Below, piece after piece: positions 9,539 to 19,303 of a stretch of DNA of 64,000 bases; the stretch's first letter is position 1; each line of letters opens with the position of its first letter. A program made the position numbers and the translations under genes. Below the pieces are notes generated by a model. The model did no database searches. It had not been told where the DNA came from and saw only the letters and a program-made list of their open reading frames with translations. This DNA is from Pseudoalteromonas shioyasakiensis (GTDB lineage: Bacteria; Pseudomonadota; Gammaproteobacteria; Enterobacterales; Alteromonadaceae): positions 1,033,501 to 1,097,500 of the forward strand of contig CP058414.1 in NCBI GenBank assembly GCA_013391845.1. The letters run 5' to 3'.

Positions 9539-11752
9539 TTAACGTAGGTCGAAACGATCTAGCGTCATTACTTTAGTCCACGCTGCTACGAAATCATCAA
9601 CGAACTTTTGTTTAGCATCGTCAGATGCATACACTTCAGCAATTGAACGAAGCTCTGAGTTGGAGCCAAAGATCAAGTCTACAGGTGTTGCTGTCCACTT
9701 AAGTTTGCCTGACTTACGGTCACGGCCTTCGTAAACACCTTCTTCAGAAGATTTAGACCACTTCGTTGACATATCGAGTAGGTTAACGAAGAAATCGTTA
9801 CTTAATGTGCCTGGTTTTTTCGTGAATACACCGTGTTTAGTTTGGTCAGTATTCGCGTTAAGAGCACGCATACCACCTAGTAGTGCAGTCATTTCTGGTA
9901 CTGATAAGCTTAATAAATCAGCACGTTCAACAAGCATTTCAGCCGGTGATTTCCATGCTGAGCTATAGTAGTTACGGAACGCATCTGCCGTTGGCTCAAG
10001 CACTTCGAATGATTCAACGTCAGTCATTTCTAATGATGCATCCATACGACCTGGCTTGAATGGTACTGCGATAGAGAAACCAGCGTCGCTTGCTGCTTTT
10101 TCGATTGCAGCCGCACCACCAAGAACAATCATATCTGCTAGTGAAATTTCTTTACCGCCAGATGCGTTTTTGTTGAACTTAGTTTGGATTTTCTCAAGTT
10201 TGCTAAGTACTTTAGCCACTTCTTTCGGGTTGTTTACCGGCCAATCTTTTTGCGGAGCAAAACGAATACGTGCACCGTTTGCACCACCACGCATATCTGT
10301 GTCGCGGTAGCTTGCTGCTGATGCCCAAGCAACACGCACTAGTTCAGATACAGATAAACCTGAATCTAAGATGCTAGCTTTAAGTGACGCGATATCTTTG
10401 CTGTCTACTAGTTTGTGATCAACCGCAGGGATGTAGTCTTGCCAAATTAATACTTCTTCTGGCACTAAGTCACCTAAGTAACGAGCTCGTGGGCCCATGT
10501 CACGGTGGTTTAGTTTGAACCATGCTTTAGCAAATGCGAGTTCGAACTCTTTCGGGTCGTTTAAGAAACGTTCTGAGATCTTACGGAACTCAGGGTCAGC
10601 TTTTAACGCGATATCGGTTGTGAACATGATAGGTGCATGACGCTTACCTTTGATGTGTGCATCTGGCACAAGATTAGATGCTTGACCCTTTTCAGGGATC
10701 CACTGAGTTGCCCCTGCTGGGCTCTTGGTTTTAACCCATTCAAAGCTGAACAAGTTTTGAAGGTAGTTAATTGACCAACGTGTTGGTGTCACAGTCCATG
10801 CACCTTCAAGACCTGAAGTGATGGTATCTTCTGAATGGCCTTTACCACATTTATTTTTCCAACCTAAGCCTTGTTCTTCGATACCTGCTGCTGCAGGTTC
10901 TTTGTCTAAACAGGTCGCTTTTTTGGCACCGTGAGCTTTACCAAAGCTGTGACCACCGGCGATTAGGGCAACGATTTCTTCATCGTTCATTGCCATGCGG
11001 CCGAAAGATAAACGAATATCTTCTGCTGCAAGAAGTGGATCAGGATTACCGTGTGGGCCTTCAGGGTTTACATAGATTAAGCCCATCTCAACTGCCGCTA
11101 GTGGACCTTTTAGTTTGCCTTTTTTGTCACGACGTTCGTCAGTTAACATTTTGCCTTCAGGGCCCCAGTATACGTAGTCTGGTTCCCAATCGTCTTCACG
11201 ACCACCGGCATAACCGAAAGTTTTGAAGCCCATTGATTCAAGTGCAACGTTACCCGTTAGTGCCATTAAGTCAGCCCAAGAAATACTGCGGCCATATTTC
11301 TGCTTTATTGGCCAAAGTAAACGACGCGCTTTATCAAGGTTTGCGTTATCTGGCCAGCTGTTTAGTGGGTCGAAACGTTGTTGACCACCGCCAGCACCAC
11401 CACGGCCATCGAATGTACGGTAAGTGCCTGATGCGTGCCACGCCATGCGGATGAAGAATGGACCGTAGTGACCGTAATCAGCAGGCCACCAGTCTTGAGA
11501 GTCAGTCAGTACCTTCTCAATGTCGGCTTTTACCGCATTTAGATCTAATTTTAAGAATTCTTTTTTGTAATTAAAGTATGGACCCATAGGATCAGACTCT
11601 GCGCCATGAGCACGAAGTTGGCTAAGGTCTAATTGCTCTGGCCACCAGAATTGGTTTGATTTTATTTCGTTCGTAGCTTGTACGCCTGTTGCCACCAACA
11701 GTGACACTGCAACAGCGACTTTAGAGAAAGCTGAAGTTGATTTTTTTAACAT
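9539..11752 (-). CDS. katG: Exported catalase-peroxidase
   Basis: A 737-residue haem enzyme that removes H2O2 by catalase and peroxidase reactions. The distal residues Arg102, Trp105 and His106 lie in [11 protein letters not shown], and proximal His268 lies in [11 protein letters not shown]. Trp105, Tyr227 and Met253 match the covalent adduct needed for catalase activity. Both duplicated halves are present. The first 26 residues form a typical signal peptide (cleavage near VQA-TN), so the enzyme is probably periplasmic, as for KatP-type enzymes. The ATG at 11752 is chosen over an upstream in-frame start at 11890 because it has a GGAG site and begins the signal peptide. Confidence 0.95.
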   Translation of the reverse strand: MLKKSTSAFSKVAVAVSLLVATGVQATNEIKSNQFWWPEQLDLSQLRAHGAESDPMGPYFNYKKEFLKLDLNAVKADIEKVLTDSQDWWPADYGHYGPFFIRMAWHASGTYRTFDGRGGAGGGQQRFDPLNSWPDNANLDKARRLLWPIKQKYGRSISWADLMALTGNVALESMGFKTFGYAGGREDDWEPDYVYWGPEGKMLTDERRDKKGKLKGPLAAVEMGLIYVNPEGPHGNPDPLLAAEDIRLSFGRMAMNDEEIVALIAGGHSFGKAHGAKKATCLDKEPAAAGIEEQGLGWKNKCGKGHSEDTITSGLEGAWTVTPTRWSINYLQNLFSFEWVKTKSPAGATQWIPEKGQASNLVPDAHIKGKRHAPIMFTTDIALKADPEFRKISERFLNDPKEFELAFAKAWFKLNHRDMGPRARYLGDLVPEEVLIWQDYIPAVDHKLVDSKDIASLKASILDSGLSVSELVRVAWASAASYRDTDMRGGANGARIRFAPQKDWPVNNPKEVAKVLSKLEKIQTKFNKNASGGKEISLADMIVLGGAAAIEKAASDAGFSIAVPFKPGRMDASLEMTDVESFEVLEPTADAFRNYYSSAWKSPAEMLVERADLLSLSVPEMTALLGGMRALNANTDQTKHGVFTKKPGTLSNDFFVNLLDMSTKWSKSSEEGVYEGRDRKSGKLKWTATPVDLIFGSNSELRSIAEVYASDDAKQKFVDDFVAAWTKVMTLDRFDLR

Positions 11753-11829
11753 TGTGTTGTCTCCAGTTAGAAGTTGGGTGAAATATAGAGTTGTTCTGAT
11801 TAACTTTCCACTTACAAACTGGGGTTTAA

Positions 11830-11848
11830 ATCGATTGATAAAATCGAT
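11830..11848. promoter_or_regulatory. Palindromic operator candidate upstream of katG
   Basis: A perfect 7-bp inverted repeat ATCGATT (11830-11836) / AATCGAT (11842-11848) with a 5-base spacer lies about 80-100 bases before the katG start. OxyR commonly controls katG, but this palindrome does not closely match the ATAG/CTAT OxyR half-sites, so the regulator is not assigned. Confidence 0.4.
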
Positions 11849-11881
11849 AAAATAGATGGTGTGATTGATTTTTTCGAACAA

Positions 11882-11936
11882 AGCCAGCAATAATGCTGGC
11901 TCTAGGGGAGGGGGACATTAAGCTGAAATTCAGCTT
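11882..11936 (-). terminator. Tandem hairpins ending the S9 peptidase gene
   Basis: Two hairpins follow the stop codon of the minus-strand peptidase gene. The first is AAGCTGAA / TTCAGCTT (11920-11936). The second is AGCCAGCA / TGCTGGCT (11882-11901, loop ATAA). On the minus strand the second is followed by a weak U-rich stretch, so it is the more likely terminator. Confidence 0.65.
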
Positions 11937-11941
11937 ATTGT

Positions 11942-14704
11942 TTATTCTTCAATAAAAGGGACGCCGTTTTTGATCCACTTAGCAGCAGGTTTACCTTTTA
12001 AGTAATGATCAAAATATTCCATCATGCGCACCGAAAAATCCACTTGGTTAGGGAATTTCTTCAAGTGGTGTGGTTCACCTTCGTATTGTAAGAAGGTTGC
12101 ATCTTTACCGGCACGGCGAAGAGCTAAGTAGTATTGAACCCCTTCGTGCCATGGCACTGCATCATCTTTGTCACCAAACATAATCAGAATTGGGGTATTC
12201 ACTTTATCGGCAAAGAACACCGGTGAGTTTTCGATATATAGCTCTGGCGCTTCGAATAAAGTTTTGCCTATACGGCTTTGCCCTGTTTCGTATTGAAACT
12301 GACGGGCAAGACCTGATTTTAAGCGAATACCGCTGTAAGCACTGGTCATATTAGATACTGGCGCACCTGATACAACGGCCTTGAACATGTCTGTTTGAGT
12401 GATCATAAAGGCGCTTTGGTAGCCTGCCCAAGAGTGACCTTGTAAACCAATTTTATCTGGATCAGCAATGCCTAAATCAATTAACTTTTGAGTTGCGTTG
12501 ATCATAGTTTGCGTTGATGATTTACCAGGATGACCAATCTCAAAACGGATATCAGGTAAGAAAATCGCATAGCCATTTGAGGTAAACATCGGGAAGTTAG
12601 GACGATGATTTAACTCCATTTTCGGGAAGTCATACATGCGTTGGCTCATATAGCGGTAGAAGTACACAACTACAGGAACCTTATCGCCTTTTTTATAGCC
12701 TGCAGGCTTAATTAATACGCCTTGTAAATCTTCACCATCAAACCCTTTGTAGCTAATAAGCTCAGGTTTTTCACCCCATGCAAAGTTGCTAATTTGCGGG
12801 TTTAGGTTAGTAACACGTTGTGGCTTTTTGAAGCTAAAATCAGTTTGGTAGTAATCAGGGAATTGCTGGTATGTTTGTGCAGTAAATAGGTATTTGTCGG
12901 CATTTTTAGCCTTTTTCACTACGTCATAGCGCTTTTTACCCGAAAGTACTTTGCTGACTTTATTGCTCGATAAGTCAAGTTTGGCAATCTCTGTTTGCTT
13001 ATCTTGCACGTTGGTTGCGCTTAGCAATAATGTTTCATCTTTGGCAAAACCAACTTGGTCTTTATCAAGTTTAATAACACGATATTGGGTGTTAGTTTCT
13101 TTACCTTGAGTTAAGCGCGTTGCCTTTTGTGATGCGACATCAAAAGCCCAAATATCAAATTTGCTGTAAACCAATACTTGGCTGCTGTCGTTCAACCAGC
13201 CCGCAAAACCATAACCCGGCTGAGGTGATGGGTAGTCATGTTTATCATCAGCAAAAACAGCGTTAATTGCTTTAGATAAGGTCGAAACCTTGTTGCTACC
13301 TAAGTCTTTTAGCTGAACTTGGCTATCTTGGAAAAATGCTGCAAATTGACCATTTGGCGCAAGGCTTGGTCTAAATGGATAGTCGCTGACGATAGCTGTT
13401 TGTTTACCGGTTTTAACATCAACACTGAAGTAATCTGCATAAAAACCACCATACATAACGCGCTCTAAGTAAGGTCGGTCTGAATAGCCTAATAGTGCTT
13501 CGCGATTAGTGTTAAGCGAAACTTCAGGCATGTTTGGTGTGCTTAGCTGCACAACGTGCTGACCATTTATATGATACACAGCTTGGTAGTGACGAAGCTT
13601 ATTCGCTTTGTTCCATTGCTGCTCTTCGCGAGGCTTAATTTCAGCGTCTTTATTGTGCCAAACGTTTAGGCCCTTCTGGTCGCGTATGGTATCGAAATCA
13701 TATAAAGAGGCTTCATCTTTGTATTCTTTCAAGACAGATTTTGCGGCGAGTTTAGGGTGGTTTTCATAGTATAAACGAGCACCATCTTCAGACCATTTTA
13801 ATGATGCTGTTTTGCCGATAGTCCAGCTGCTATCTGCTGAGTTAATGGTTGAAAGAGCCCCGTTTTGTAAAAGCTGTAAGCTGTGATCGCGACGTCGTGT
13901 ATCATCATTAACATAATTACCAATTAATAGTGCTGCGGTATTGCTGTTTGGTTGCCATGCAATTTTATTTGCAACAACACCAGGCTCATCAATCAACACG
14001 TTAGTTGCAAAGTCATTATTAAGATCAACTAATACAACTTGGTTGTCGGCACCATCGCTGTAGCTTTGGCTTGCTAATAATTGCTCGCCTGTACTGCTAA
14101 TCGCATAGCTAAATACATTATTTATAGTGTGAGTGGTTTTGTCTTGAAGATTAACAAGCACTAAATCAAAGCTTTTATCTTTTTTATCTGGCTTGATTTC
14201 GCTGCTGTTTTCGTCTTTTTCTTCGCCGTCTTTTTTATCTGCTTTTTCTGCTTTCTTATCTAGTCGATAGGCAAGCCATATACCATCATCCGATAACGCA
14301 TAGTCTTTTACATCGTTAAAAGTCTGCTGCTCGCCATTTTTAGTATTTACTAAAACAAGGTTATTTTTCAGCTGGTCTTTTTTCTTGGTGGTTTCTTTTT
14401 CAAGTAGGGTAGGTACCTGAGTAAAAGCCACCCAGTTTGCCGCTTTATTAATAGTAGGGCGAGTACCGCGCTCAACGCTGGTAAGTAGGTGGTTATTGTT
14501 TAACGTATAAACCTGACCTTCAGCATTACCGCGATAAGGGTCTGCACTAAAGCTAAGAATTTGGCCGTCTTCAGAAAGTTGGGTGCCTTTTGCGTATTTA
14601 AAATCAAACACGTCTTTAAATTGCAGAGCCTCTTTCGCACTAACATGTGCACTACCAAGGCTTGTCACCAAGGCTAAGCTCAAAAGTGATAATTGCGCTT
14701 TCAT
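11942..14704 (-). CDS. Exported S9 family peptidase (prolyl oligopeptidase clan)
   Basis: A 920-residue alpha/beta-hydrolase peptidase with a signal peptide (1 to about 23, ending VSA), so it probably acts in the periplasm. Residues about 30-640 form a beta-propeller-like region with an unusual charged lysine/aspartate-rich insertion near residues 150-180. The C-terminal hydrolase domain carries Ser758 (GHSWAG), Asp847 (GDKDDAVP) and His879 (GEPHHL), a complete catalytic triad. It probably degrades oligopeptides; exact specificity cannot be read from sequence. It may complement the secreted S8 protease by trimming imported peptides, which is inference. The final residues GVPFIEE end at tandem hairpins. 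Confidence 0.93.
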   Translation of the reverse strand: MKAQLSLLSLALVTSLGSAHVSAKEALQFKDVFDFKYAKGTQLSEDGQILSFSADPYRGNAEGQVYTLNNNHLLTSVERGTRPTINKAANWVAFTQVPTLLEKETTKKKDQLKNNLVLVNTKNGEQQTFNDVKDYALSDDGIWLAYRLDKKAEKADKKDGEEKDENSSEIKPDKKDKSFDLVLVNLQDKTTHTINNVFSYAISSTGEQLLASQSYSDGADNQVVLVDLNNDFATNVLIDEPGVVANKIAWQPNSNTAALLIGNYVNDDTRRRDHSLQLLQNGALSTINSADSSWTIGKTASLKWSEDGARLYYENHPKLAAKSVLKEYKDEASLYDFDTIRDQKGLNVWHNKDAEIKPREEQQWNKANKLRHYQAVYHINGQHVVQLSTPNMPEVSLNTNREALLGYSDRPYLERVMYGGFYADYFSVDVKTGKQTAIVSDYPFRPSLAPNGQFAAFFQDSQVQLKDLGSNKVSTLSKAINAVFADDKHDYPSPQPGYGFAGWLNDSSQVLVYSKFDIWAFDVASQKATRLTQGKETNTQYRVIKLDKDQVGFAKDETLLLSATNVQDKQTEIAKLDLSSNKVSKVLSGKKRYDVVKKAKNADKYLFTAQTYQQFPDYYQTDFSFKKPQRVTNLNPQISNFAWGEKPELISYKGFDGEDLQGVLIKPAGYKKGDKVPVVVYFYRYMSQRMYDFPKMELNHRPNFPMFTSNGYAIFLPDIRFEIGHPGKSSTQTMINATQKLIDLGIADPDKIGLQGHSWAGYQSAFMITQTDMFKAVVSGAPVSNMTSAYSGIRLKSGLARQFQYETGQSRIGKTLFEAPELYIENSPVFFADKVNTPILIMFGDKDDAVPWHEGVQYYLALRRAGKDATFLQYEGEPHHLKKFPNQVDFSVRMMEYFDHYLKGKPAAKWIKNGVPFIEE

Positions 14705-14801
14705 TAGTCTTTCTCGTTGTTTTTAAAATTTACGCACCCAGTGTAGCGTTTTTAATAAACAATTCGAGTAGATACGATAAGTGGCGTGTTTGGGGAGGTG
14801 A

Positions 14802-14838
14802 GCTGATAGCTGTAAGCTTTAAGCTTTAAGCTATCAGC
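14802..14838. repeat. Inverted repeat enclosing AGCTTTA repeats
   Basis: Perfect 10-bp arms GCTGATAGCT (14802-14811) and AGCTATCAGC (14829-14838) enclose tandem AAGCTTT units. It is the third kind of short-word repeat in the window and would fold into a long hairpin. Confidence 0.75.
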
Positions 14839-14856
14839 CATAAGCTAAAAAAAGTT

Positions 14857-14952
14857 GTCGGTAGGTTTTGTTAAAAGGGTAGCAGCGGGTTTATCCCGCG
14901 TAATTTTAATTTCACCGCTGCGCGATATGAGATCGCGCCTACGGCTAATTTC
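14857..14952. repeat. REP-like palindromic block beside slmA
   Basis: Two strong small palindromes lie in tandem: GCGGG / CCCGC (14885-14899) and GCGCGAT / ATCGCGC (14920-14938). Longer-range arms CAGCGG / CCGCTG and GTAGG / CCTAC add to the structure. The GC content is well above that of the flanks. This is the layout of an interspersed REP/BIME element. No REP-associated transposase is nearby. It runs up to the slmA stop codon and could end slmA transcripts. Confidence 0.6.
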
Positions 14953-15540
14953 CTACAACCAAATCTTCTGTAGTTCTGGCCATTGTTTTTCAAATTGTGC
15001 ACTTGGTTTTGCTTTAAAGTCGCTGCGCACGAATTGGTTCATCTTACCTTCAACATAGGCGAGTAAGAAATTGGCTAGGGTGCTTTCGTCTGATTGGAAT
15101 GCTTTGCCTTCGCGAAGTTTGCGCTCGCGTAGCACTTGCTTGAATTGAGTTTCTAGCTTCTCGAATAAGCCTTGTACTCGTTCACGTAAACGCTCTTGTT
15201 CACCTTGTAAGGCATCACCGGTCAAAATACGGGTAATGCCTGGGTTTTTCTCTGCAAAGGCTAACAATAACAGCAAAATATTGTAGACTCGAGTTTGGCT
15301 TTCTTTCTCATTTTCTAAAATGAGATTAATGCGTGATAACAGAGTATCTTCAATAAACTCGATTAGGCCCTCAAACATCCGTGCTTTACTCGGGAAATGA
15401 CGATATAACGCAGCTTCAGACACACCTACCTCCGCCGCTAGTTTTGCGGTTGTGATACGTTGACCTGGGCTGGTTTCTAACATTTGTGCGAGTGCTTGCA
15501 GAATCTGCTCTTTGCGATTACTTCTTTTTGTCGCAGGCAT
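14953..15540 (-). CDS. slmA: Nucleoid occlusion factor SlmA
   Basis: A 195-residue TetR-family DNA-binding protein that blocks FtsZ assembly over the nucleoid when bound to SBS sites. The N-terminal helix-turn-helix reads [21 protein letters not shown] (about residues 29-49) and is nearly identical to that of E. coli SlmA. The C-terminal FtsZ-interaction domain is full length and keeps [10 protein letters not shown]. The start at the second methionine (15540) matches the family N-terminus; the track frame could also begin at 15546. The gene follows coaBC on the same strand, an ancestral neighbourhood, but dut is missing between them. Confidence 0.95.
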   Translation of the reverse strand: MPATKRSNRKEQILQALAQMLETSPGQRITTAKLAAEVGVSEAALYRHFPSKARMFEGLIEFIEDTLLSRINLILENEKESQTRVYNILLLLLAFAEKNPGITRILTGDALQGEQERLRERVQGLFEKLETQFKQVLRERKLREGKAFQSDESTLANFLLAYVEGKMNQFVRSDFKAKPSAQFEKQWPELQKIWL

Positions 15541-15652
15541 GACCATTCCTTTCTTATAATTTATTACTTGCGCTGTTGGGAGTCAGACAAGCCATTTTTT
15601 GTGCAAATGAGTGGCTTATGTTAATGTTTTATTCAGTTTCTTTCCAGCATTT

Positions 15653-16846
15653 TTACAAACGCTTGGCAAGCTCAGTCATTACGCTCATGGCCAAATCTTT
15701 TTTACTTCCCATTGCTAAATCTAGTTGCTCATTGTGCCAGAACAGTGTTAAAGCATTATGATCAGAATTAAAGCCAAGGCCTTCTTTTGATACGTCATTT
15801 GCGCAGATCATATCGAGGTTTTTATTCTTTAATTTACCTTGTGCGTAACTGGCAACATCTTGGGTTTCGGCAGCAAAACCAACTGTATAAGGACGGTTTT
15901 CGTTCAGCGCGGCGACGTTAGCTATGACATCTGGGTTTTTAACTAAGGTGAGGGTTAGTTCATCACCTTGCTTTTTCATTTTTTGCTCATGAATCGCTGC
16001 TGCACGGTAATCTGCCACCGCTGCACAGCCGATAAAGGCATCCGATTGCGCGGCTAGCTCCATCGAGGCGGTGAGTAATTGCTCAGCACTTTCTATATTA
16101 GTAAGCAGGGCATTAGCAGGTGCTTTAATTGTCACTGGGCCTGAAATCAGGTTTACCTTTGCACCTAACGCAAGTGCAGCTTCAGCAAGGGCATAACCCA
16201 TTTTGCCAGAGCTGTGATTAGAAATATAACGAACTGGGTCGAGGGCTTCTCGGGTTGGTCCTGCTGTGATCGTGATGGTTTTGCCTGCAAGTAAAGGCTC
16301 AACCTCAGGTTGTGTACACAGCGCGACTAACTCATGAGGCTCTAACATACGTCCTGCGCCTACATCACCACAGGCTTGCTCACCTTTACCTGGGCCCCAA
16401 ATAGCAACGCCACGTTCACTAAGTGTGGCAATATTTGCTTGTGTAGCTGGGTGGGCGTACATCTGTTGGTTCATGGCAGGTGCAACCGCGACTTTTGCAG
16501 GGGTGGCTAGTAGTAGGGTTGTCAGTAAGTCATCTGCAATACCCATCGCCATTTTCGCTAAAATATTGCTGGTTGCAGGGGCGACTAAAATAAGGTCTGC
16601 CCATTTGGCAAACTCAATATGACCCATTGCGGCTTCTGCTGCAGGGTCGAGTAATGAATCAGAAACAATCTCACCGCTTACCGCTTGCATAGTTAAAGGA
16701 GTAATAAAGTGTTTTGCTGAGTCGGTCATGACGACTTTTACTTCACAGCCTTTATCTTTTAAACGGCGAACAAGCTCTGCGCATTTATAGGCTGCAATAC
16801 CACCACTCATACCTAGCAGGATTTTTTTATTTACTGATTTTGTCAT
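15653..16846 (-). CDS. coaBC: Bifunctional phosphopantothenoylcysteine decarboxylase / phosphopantothenate-cysteine ligase
   Basis: A 397-residue fusion that catalyses two consecutive steps of coenzyme A synthesis: CTP-dependent addition of cysteine to 4'-phosphopantothenate, then FMN-dependent decarboxylation. The CoaC domain (about 1-185) has the flavin motif [10 protein letters not shown], the PAMNQQMY motif and the active-site cysteine in [13 protein letters not shown]. The CoaB domain (about 186-397) begins with [16 protein letters not shown] and keeps the SSGKMG loop. It diverges from radC, as in many gammaproteobacteria. Confidence 0.96.
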   Translation of the reverse strand: MTKSVNKKILLGMSGGIAAYKCAELVRRLKDKGCEVKVVMTDSAKHFITPLTMQAVSGEIVSDSLLDPAAEAAMGHIEFAKWADLILVAPATSNILAKMAMGIADDLLTTLLLATPAKVAVAPAMNQQMYAHPATQANIATLSERGVAIWGPGKGEQACGDVGAGRMLEPHELVALCTQPEVEPLLAGKTITITAGPTREALDPVRYISNHSSGKMGYALAEAALALGAKVNLISGPVTIKAPANALLTNIESAEQLLTASMELAAQSDAFIGCAAVADYRAAAIHEQKMKKQGDELTLTLVKNPDVIANVAALNENRPYTVGFAAETQDVASYAQGKLKNKNLDMICANDVSKEGLGFNSDHNALTLFWHNEQLDLAMGSKKDLAMSVMTELAKRL

Positions 16847-16989
16847 TACGTGAAATTTAACCTTTGTCGATATGGGCTAACGATAGCAAATCTTTACCGA
16901 TAGCATGAAGTTTTCTTTTTTCTTACAGGAAAAAACGCGATTTTATAGTACAGTTTATTAAATGGAATAGTTGTTTTAAGGATGAAGCA

Positions 16990-17664
16990 ATGCCGTTAAC
17001 CGATCTACCTTTATCAGCAAGGCCGCGGGAGAAGTTACTCGCCCAAGGCGCAAAAGCACTCTCAGACGCTGAGCTATTAGCGATATTTTTACGTACCGGC
17101 GTGCCGGGTATGAATGCCATTGAGTTGGCCGAGCACCTACTAGATATAAATAGCACCCTGCACAATTTATTTAATGCCACTGAACAAGAGTTTTGTTCAC
17201 AAAGGGGGTTAGGAGCCGCTAAATATGTGCAGCTCCAAGCTGTGCTTGAGTTTAGCCGGCGCTATATGCTTGAGCAATGTAAACGCGAGGCACTATTTAA
17301 TTCGCCACAGGCTGTGTATAACTATTTAACTATTCAGTTGCGTGGCTTACAGCAAGAAGTATTTATGGTGCTGTACTTGGACAGTCAAAACCAATTGATA
17401 AAAGACGAAGTGCTTTTTTATGGCACTATTAATGCGGCTTCCGTCTATCCTCGTGAAGTTGTTAAAGCTGCACTACGTAATAATGCGGCGGCACTGATTC
17501 TTGCCCATAACCATCCAAGTGGGGTAGCAGAGCCAAGTCAGGCCGATAAATTGATCACTACAAAATTACAACAAGCTTTAGCCTTAATAGATATAAATGT
17601 ACAGGATCACATCATAGTGGGTGGTGAAAATTGTGTATCGTTTGCCGAAAGGGGATTAATTTAA
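16990..17664 (+). CDS. radC: RadC family JAMM-motif protein
   Basis: A 224-residue protein with an N-terminal helix-hairpin-helix-like region and a C-terminal RadC domain. The metal-binding JAMM signature is complete (HNHPSGVAEPSQAD, about residues 173-186). Despite the name, a direct role in DNA repair was not confirmed in E. coli, so function remains open. It diverges from coaBC and precedes rpmB, the normal arrangement. Confidence 0.95.
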   Translation: MPLTDLPLSARPREKLLAQGAKALSDAELLAIFLRTGVPGMNAIELAEHLLDINSTLHNLFNATEQEFCSQRGLGAAKYVQLQAVLEFSRRYMLEQCKREALFNSPQAVYNYLTIQLRGLQQEVFMVLYLDSQNQLIKDEVLFYGTINAASVYPREVVKAALRNNAAALILAHNHPSGVAEPSQADKLITTKLQQALALIDINVQDHIIVGGENCVSFAERGLI

Positions 17665-17936
17665 GCGGAGCTAAGGCAGGAGTGTGTTAAAAATGAGCAG
17701 TTTAGGGCGATTTTAGAAATTAGTTTAATTTAAATGCAGTTTTTACTTTCCCTAAGGGCATTCGATCATTATAATTAGCCGCTATCAAATTTACACATGA
17801 GCTGATTGGATAAGATCTGTTACTTGATCTTTGCCTGTATAAGCTGTATAAAGAGCGCCCTTCGATTTATCCCGGGGCACAAATACTGGCCTAAGGGAAA
17901 ATTAAGCTCGAGCGAAGTTATTGGAGATATATAGAC

Positions 17937-18173
17937 ATGTCTAAAGTATGTCAAGTTACAGGTAAGCGTCCAGCGGTTGGTAACCACCGTTCACACGCGA
18001 GAAACGCGACTAAACGTCGTTTCCTACCTAACCTACAAACTCACCGTTTTTGGGTTGAAAGTGAAAAACGTTTTGTAACACTACGCACTACTACTAAAGG
18101 TATGCGTATTATCGATAAAAAAGGCATCGACGCGGTTCTTACAGAAATCCGTGCTCGTGGCGAAAAAGTTTAA
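17937..18173 (+). CDS. rpmB: 50S ribosomal protein L28
   Basis: A 78-residue basic protein of the large ribosomal subunit. It begins [20 protein letters not shown], the family signature, and has the normal length. A good GGAG-type site precedes the ATG. It forms an operon with rpmG, 11 bases downstream. The 272 bases between radC and this start must contain the promoter, but no close consensus match is obvious. Confidence 0.97.
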   Translation: MSKVCQVTGKRPAVGNHRSHARNATKRRFLPNLQTHRFWVESEKRFVTLRTTTKGMRIIDKKGIDAVLTEIRARGEKV

Positions 18174-18184
18174 GGAACTGAATC

Positions 18185-18340
18185 ATGCGCGATAAGATCC
18201 GTTTAGTTTCAACTGCTGGTACTGGTTTTTTCTACACTACCGACAAGAACAAGCGTAACATGCCTGAAAAAATGGAAATCAAAAAATACGATCCTAAAGC
18301 TCGTAAACACGTGATTTTCAAAGAAGCTAAAATCAAGTAA
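18185..18340 (+). CDS. rpmG: 50S ribosomal protein L33
   Basis: A 51-residue protein starting [19 protein letters not shown] and ending with lysine. It lacks the CxxC pairs of zinc-binding L33, so it is the zinc-independent (C-minus) form usual in gammaproteobacteria. It is co-transcribed with rpmB and is followed by a strong terminator. It is a small gene easily missed by length filters. Confidence 0.97.
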   Translation: MRDKIRLVSTAGTGFFYTTDKNKRNMPEKMEIKKYDPKARKHVIFKEAKIK

Positions 18341-18360
18341 TTTTAGTTTTCAGAATCTCA

Positions 18361-18391
18361 AAAACCCAGCCTCGGCTGGGTTTTTTGTTTT
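18361..18391 (+). terminator. Rho-independent terminator of rpmB-rpmG
   Basis: A GC-rich stem AAAACCCAGCC / GGCTGGGTTTT (18361-18371 / 18374-18384) has a 2-base centre and is followed by a T-run. It lies 20 bases after the rpmG stop. Confidence 0.93.
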
Positions 18392-18459
18392 TCAGCTTAG
18401 ATTTGCAGTTTAGAAAATAGCAATCAGCACAAGAATCTTATTTGCTCTGCTGTTTTATC

Positions 18460-18488
18460 TTGCTTAATTATCAATCTAAGCGTAAAAT
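18460..18488 (+). promoter_or_regulatory. Sigma-70 promoter of the rpsF operon
   Basis: The hexamers TTGCTT (18460-18465) and TAAAAT (18483-18488) are separated by 17 bases. Transcription from here would give an rpsF leader of about 85 nt that contains the hairpin listed next. Confidence 0.6.
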
Positions 18489-18523
18489 GCGCGCTCATTT
18501 CGGCTTATTAAATTTAATTCCTT

Positions 18524-18556
18524 GCCTTAAACCGACTGGCCGAAACGGTAGAAGGC
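18524..18556 (+). promoter_or_regulatory. rpsF leader hairpin, candidate S6:S18 autoregulatory site
   Basis: The leader folds as GCCTT (18524-18528) with AAGGC (18552-18556), then an internal loop, then CCG (18531-18533... region 18532-18534) with CGG (18546-18548). A bulged stem exposing a CCG element in the rpsF leader is the known type of site bound by the S6-S18 complex for feedback control of this operon. Position and shape fit; the match to the family consensus was not computed. Confidence 0.5.
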
Positions 18557-18579
18557 TCTATTAACCGTAAGGAATATCC

Positions 18580-18921
18580 ATGCGTCATTACGAAATCGTA
18601 TTCATGGTTCACCCTGATCAGAGTGAGCAAGTACCTGGTATGATCGAACGTTATACTGGTTCTATCACTGAAGCTGGTGGTACTATCCACCGTCTTGAAG
18701 ACTGGGGCCGTCGTCAATTGGCTTACCCAATCGACAAGCTTCACAAAGCTCATTATGTTCTTATGAACGTTGAAGCACCTACTGAAGTAATCAGCGAGCT
18801 AGAAACTACTTTCCGCTACAACGATGCAGTGCTTCGTAACTTAGTTATGCGTACTAAAGACGCTGTAACTGAAGCATCTCCTCTTGCGAAAGAAGAGAAG
18901 AAAGAAGCACCAGCTGCTTAA
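18580..18921 (+). CDS. rpsF: 30S ribosomal protein S6
   Basis: A 113-residue protein of the small-subunit platform, partner of S18 and classical substrate of RimK. It begins [18 protein letters not shown] and keeps the family core to about residue 95. The C-terminal tail reads [10 protein letters not shown], ending in alanines, unlike the glutamate-ended E. coli protein. It is the first gene of rpsF-priB-rpsR-rplI. A rimK operon lies 23 kb downstream. Confidence 0.97.
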   Translation: MRHYEIVFMVHPDQSEQVPGMIERYTGSITEAGGTIHRLEDWGRRQLAYPIDKLHKAHYVLMNVEAPTEVISELETTFRYNDAVLRNLVMRTKDAVTEASPLAKEEKKEAPAA

Positions 18922-18964
18922 TCGTTTTGAGTTCAAGCATGGCGCTTGCAGTTGAGACAAAAAG

Positions 18965-19291
18965 ATGAGCCAACCGGTTAATCCTTATATGAATCAGCTG
19001 ACATTATCTGGGGTTGTTTGTAAAACACCTAAATATAGTCAAAGCCCTGCTGGTATACCGCATTGTATTTTTGTTCTTGAACATAAATCGATGCAAGTTG
19101 AAGCAGACCTTAACCGTAATAGTTATGTCAGACTTCAAGTTGTTGCCAGCGGCACGCCAATGCAACAACAAACTCAACAATTGCACGTTGGGCAACAAGT
19201 GCAAGTGACGGGGTTTTTAAACCGTCACGAAGGACGAAACGGCTTAAGCCAGTTAGTCTTGCATGCTCAACATATAGAAAGAATTTTTTGA
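18965..19291 (+). CDS. priB: Primosomal replication protein N
   Basis: A 108-residue single OB-fold, single-strand DNA-binding protein that bridges PriA and DnaT during replication restart. It aligns by position and length with PriB (NQLTLSGVVCKTPKYSQSPAGIPHCIFVLEH at the N-terminus, given here as its key region). It sits between rpsF and rpsR as in E. coli. Confidence 0.93.
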   Translation: MSQPVNPYMNQLTLSGVVCKTPKYSQSPAGIPHCIFVLEHKSMQVEADLNRNSYVRLQVVASGTPMQQQTQQLHVGQQVQVTGFLNRHEGRNGLSQLVLHAQHIERIF

Positions 19292-19303
19292 GGAATTTTA
19301 CTC

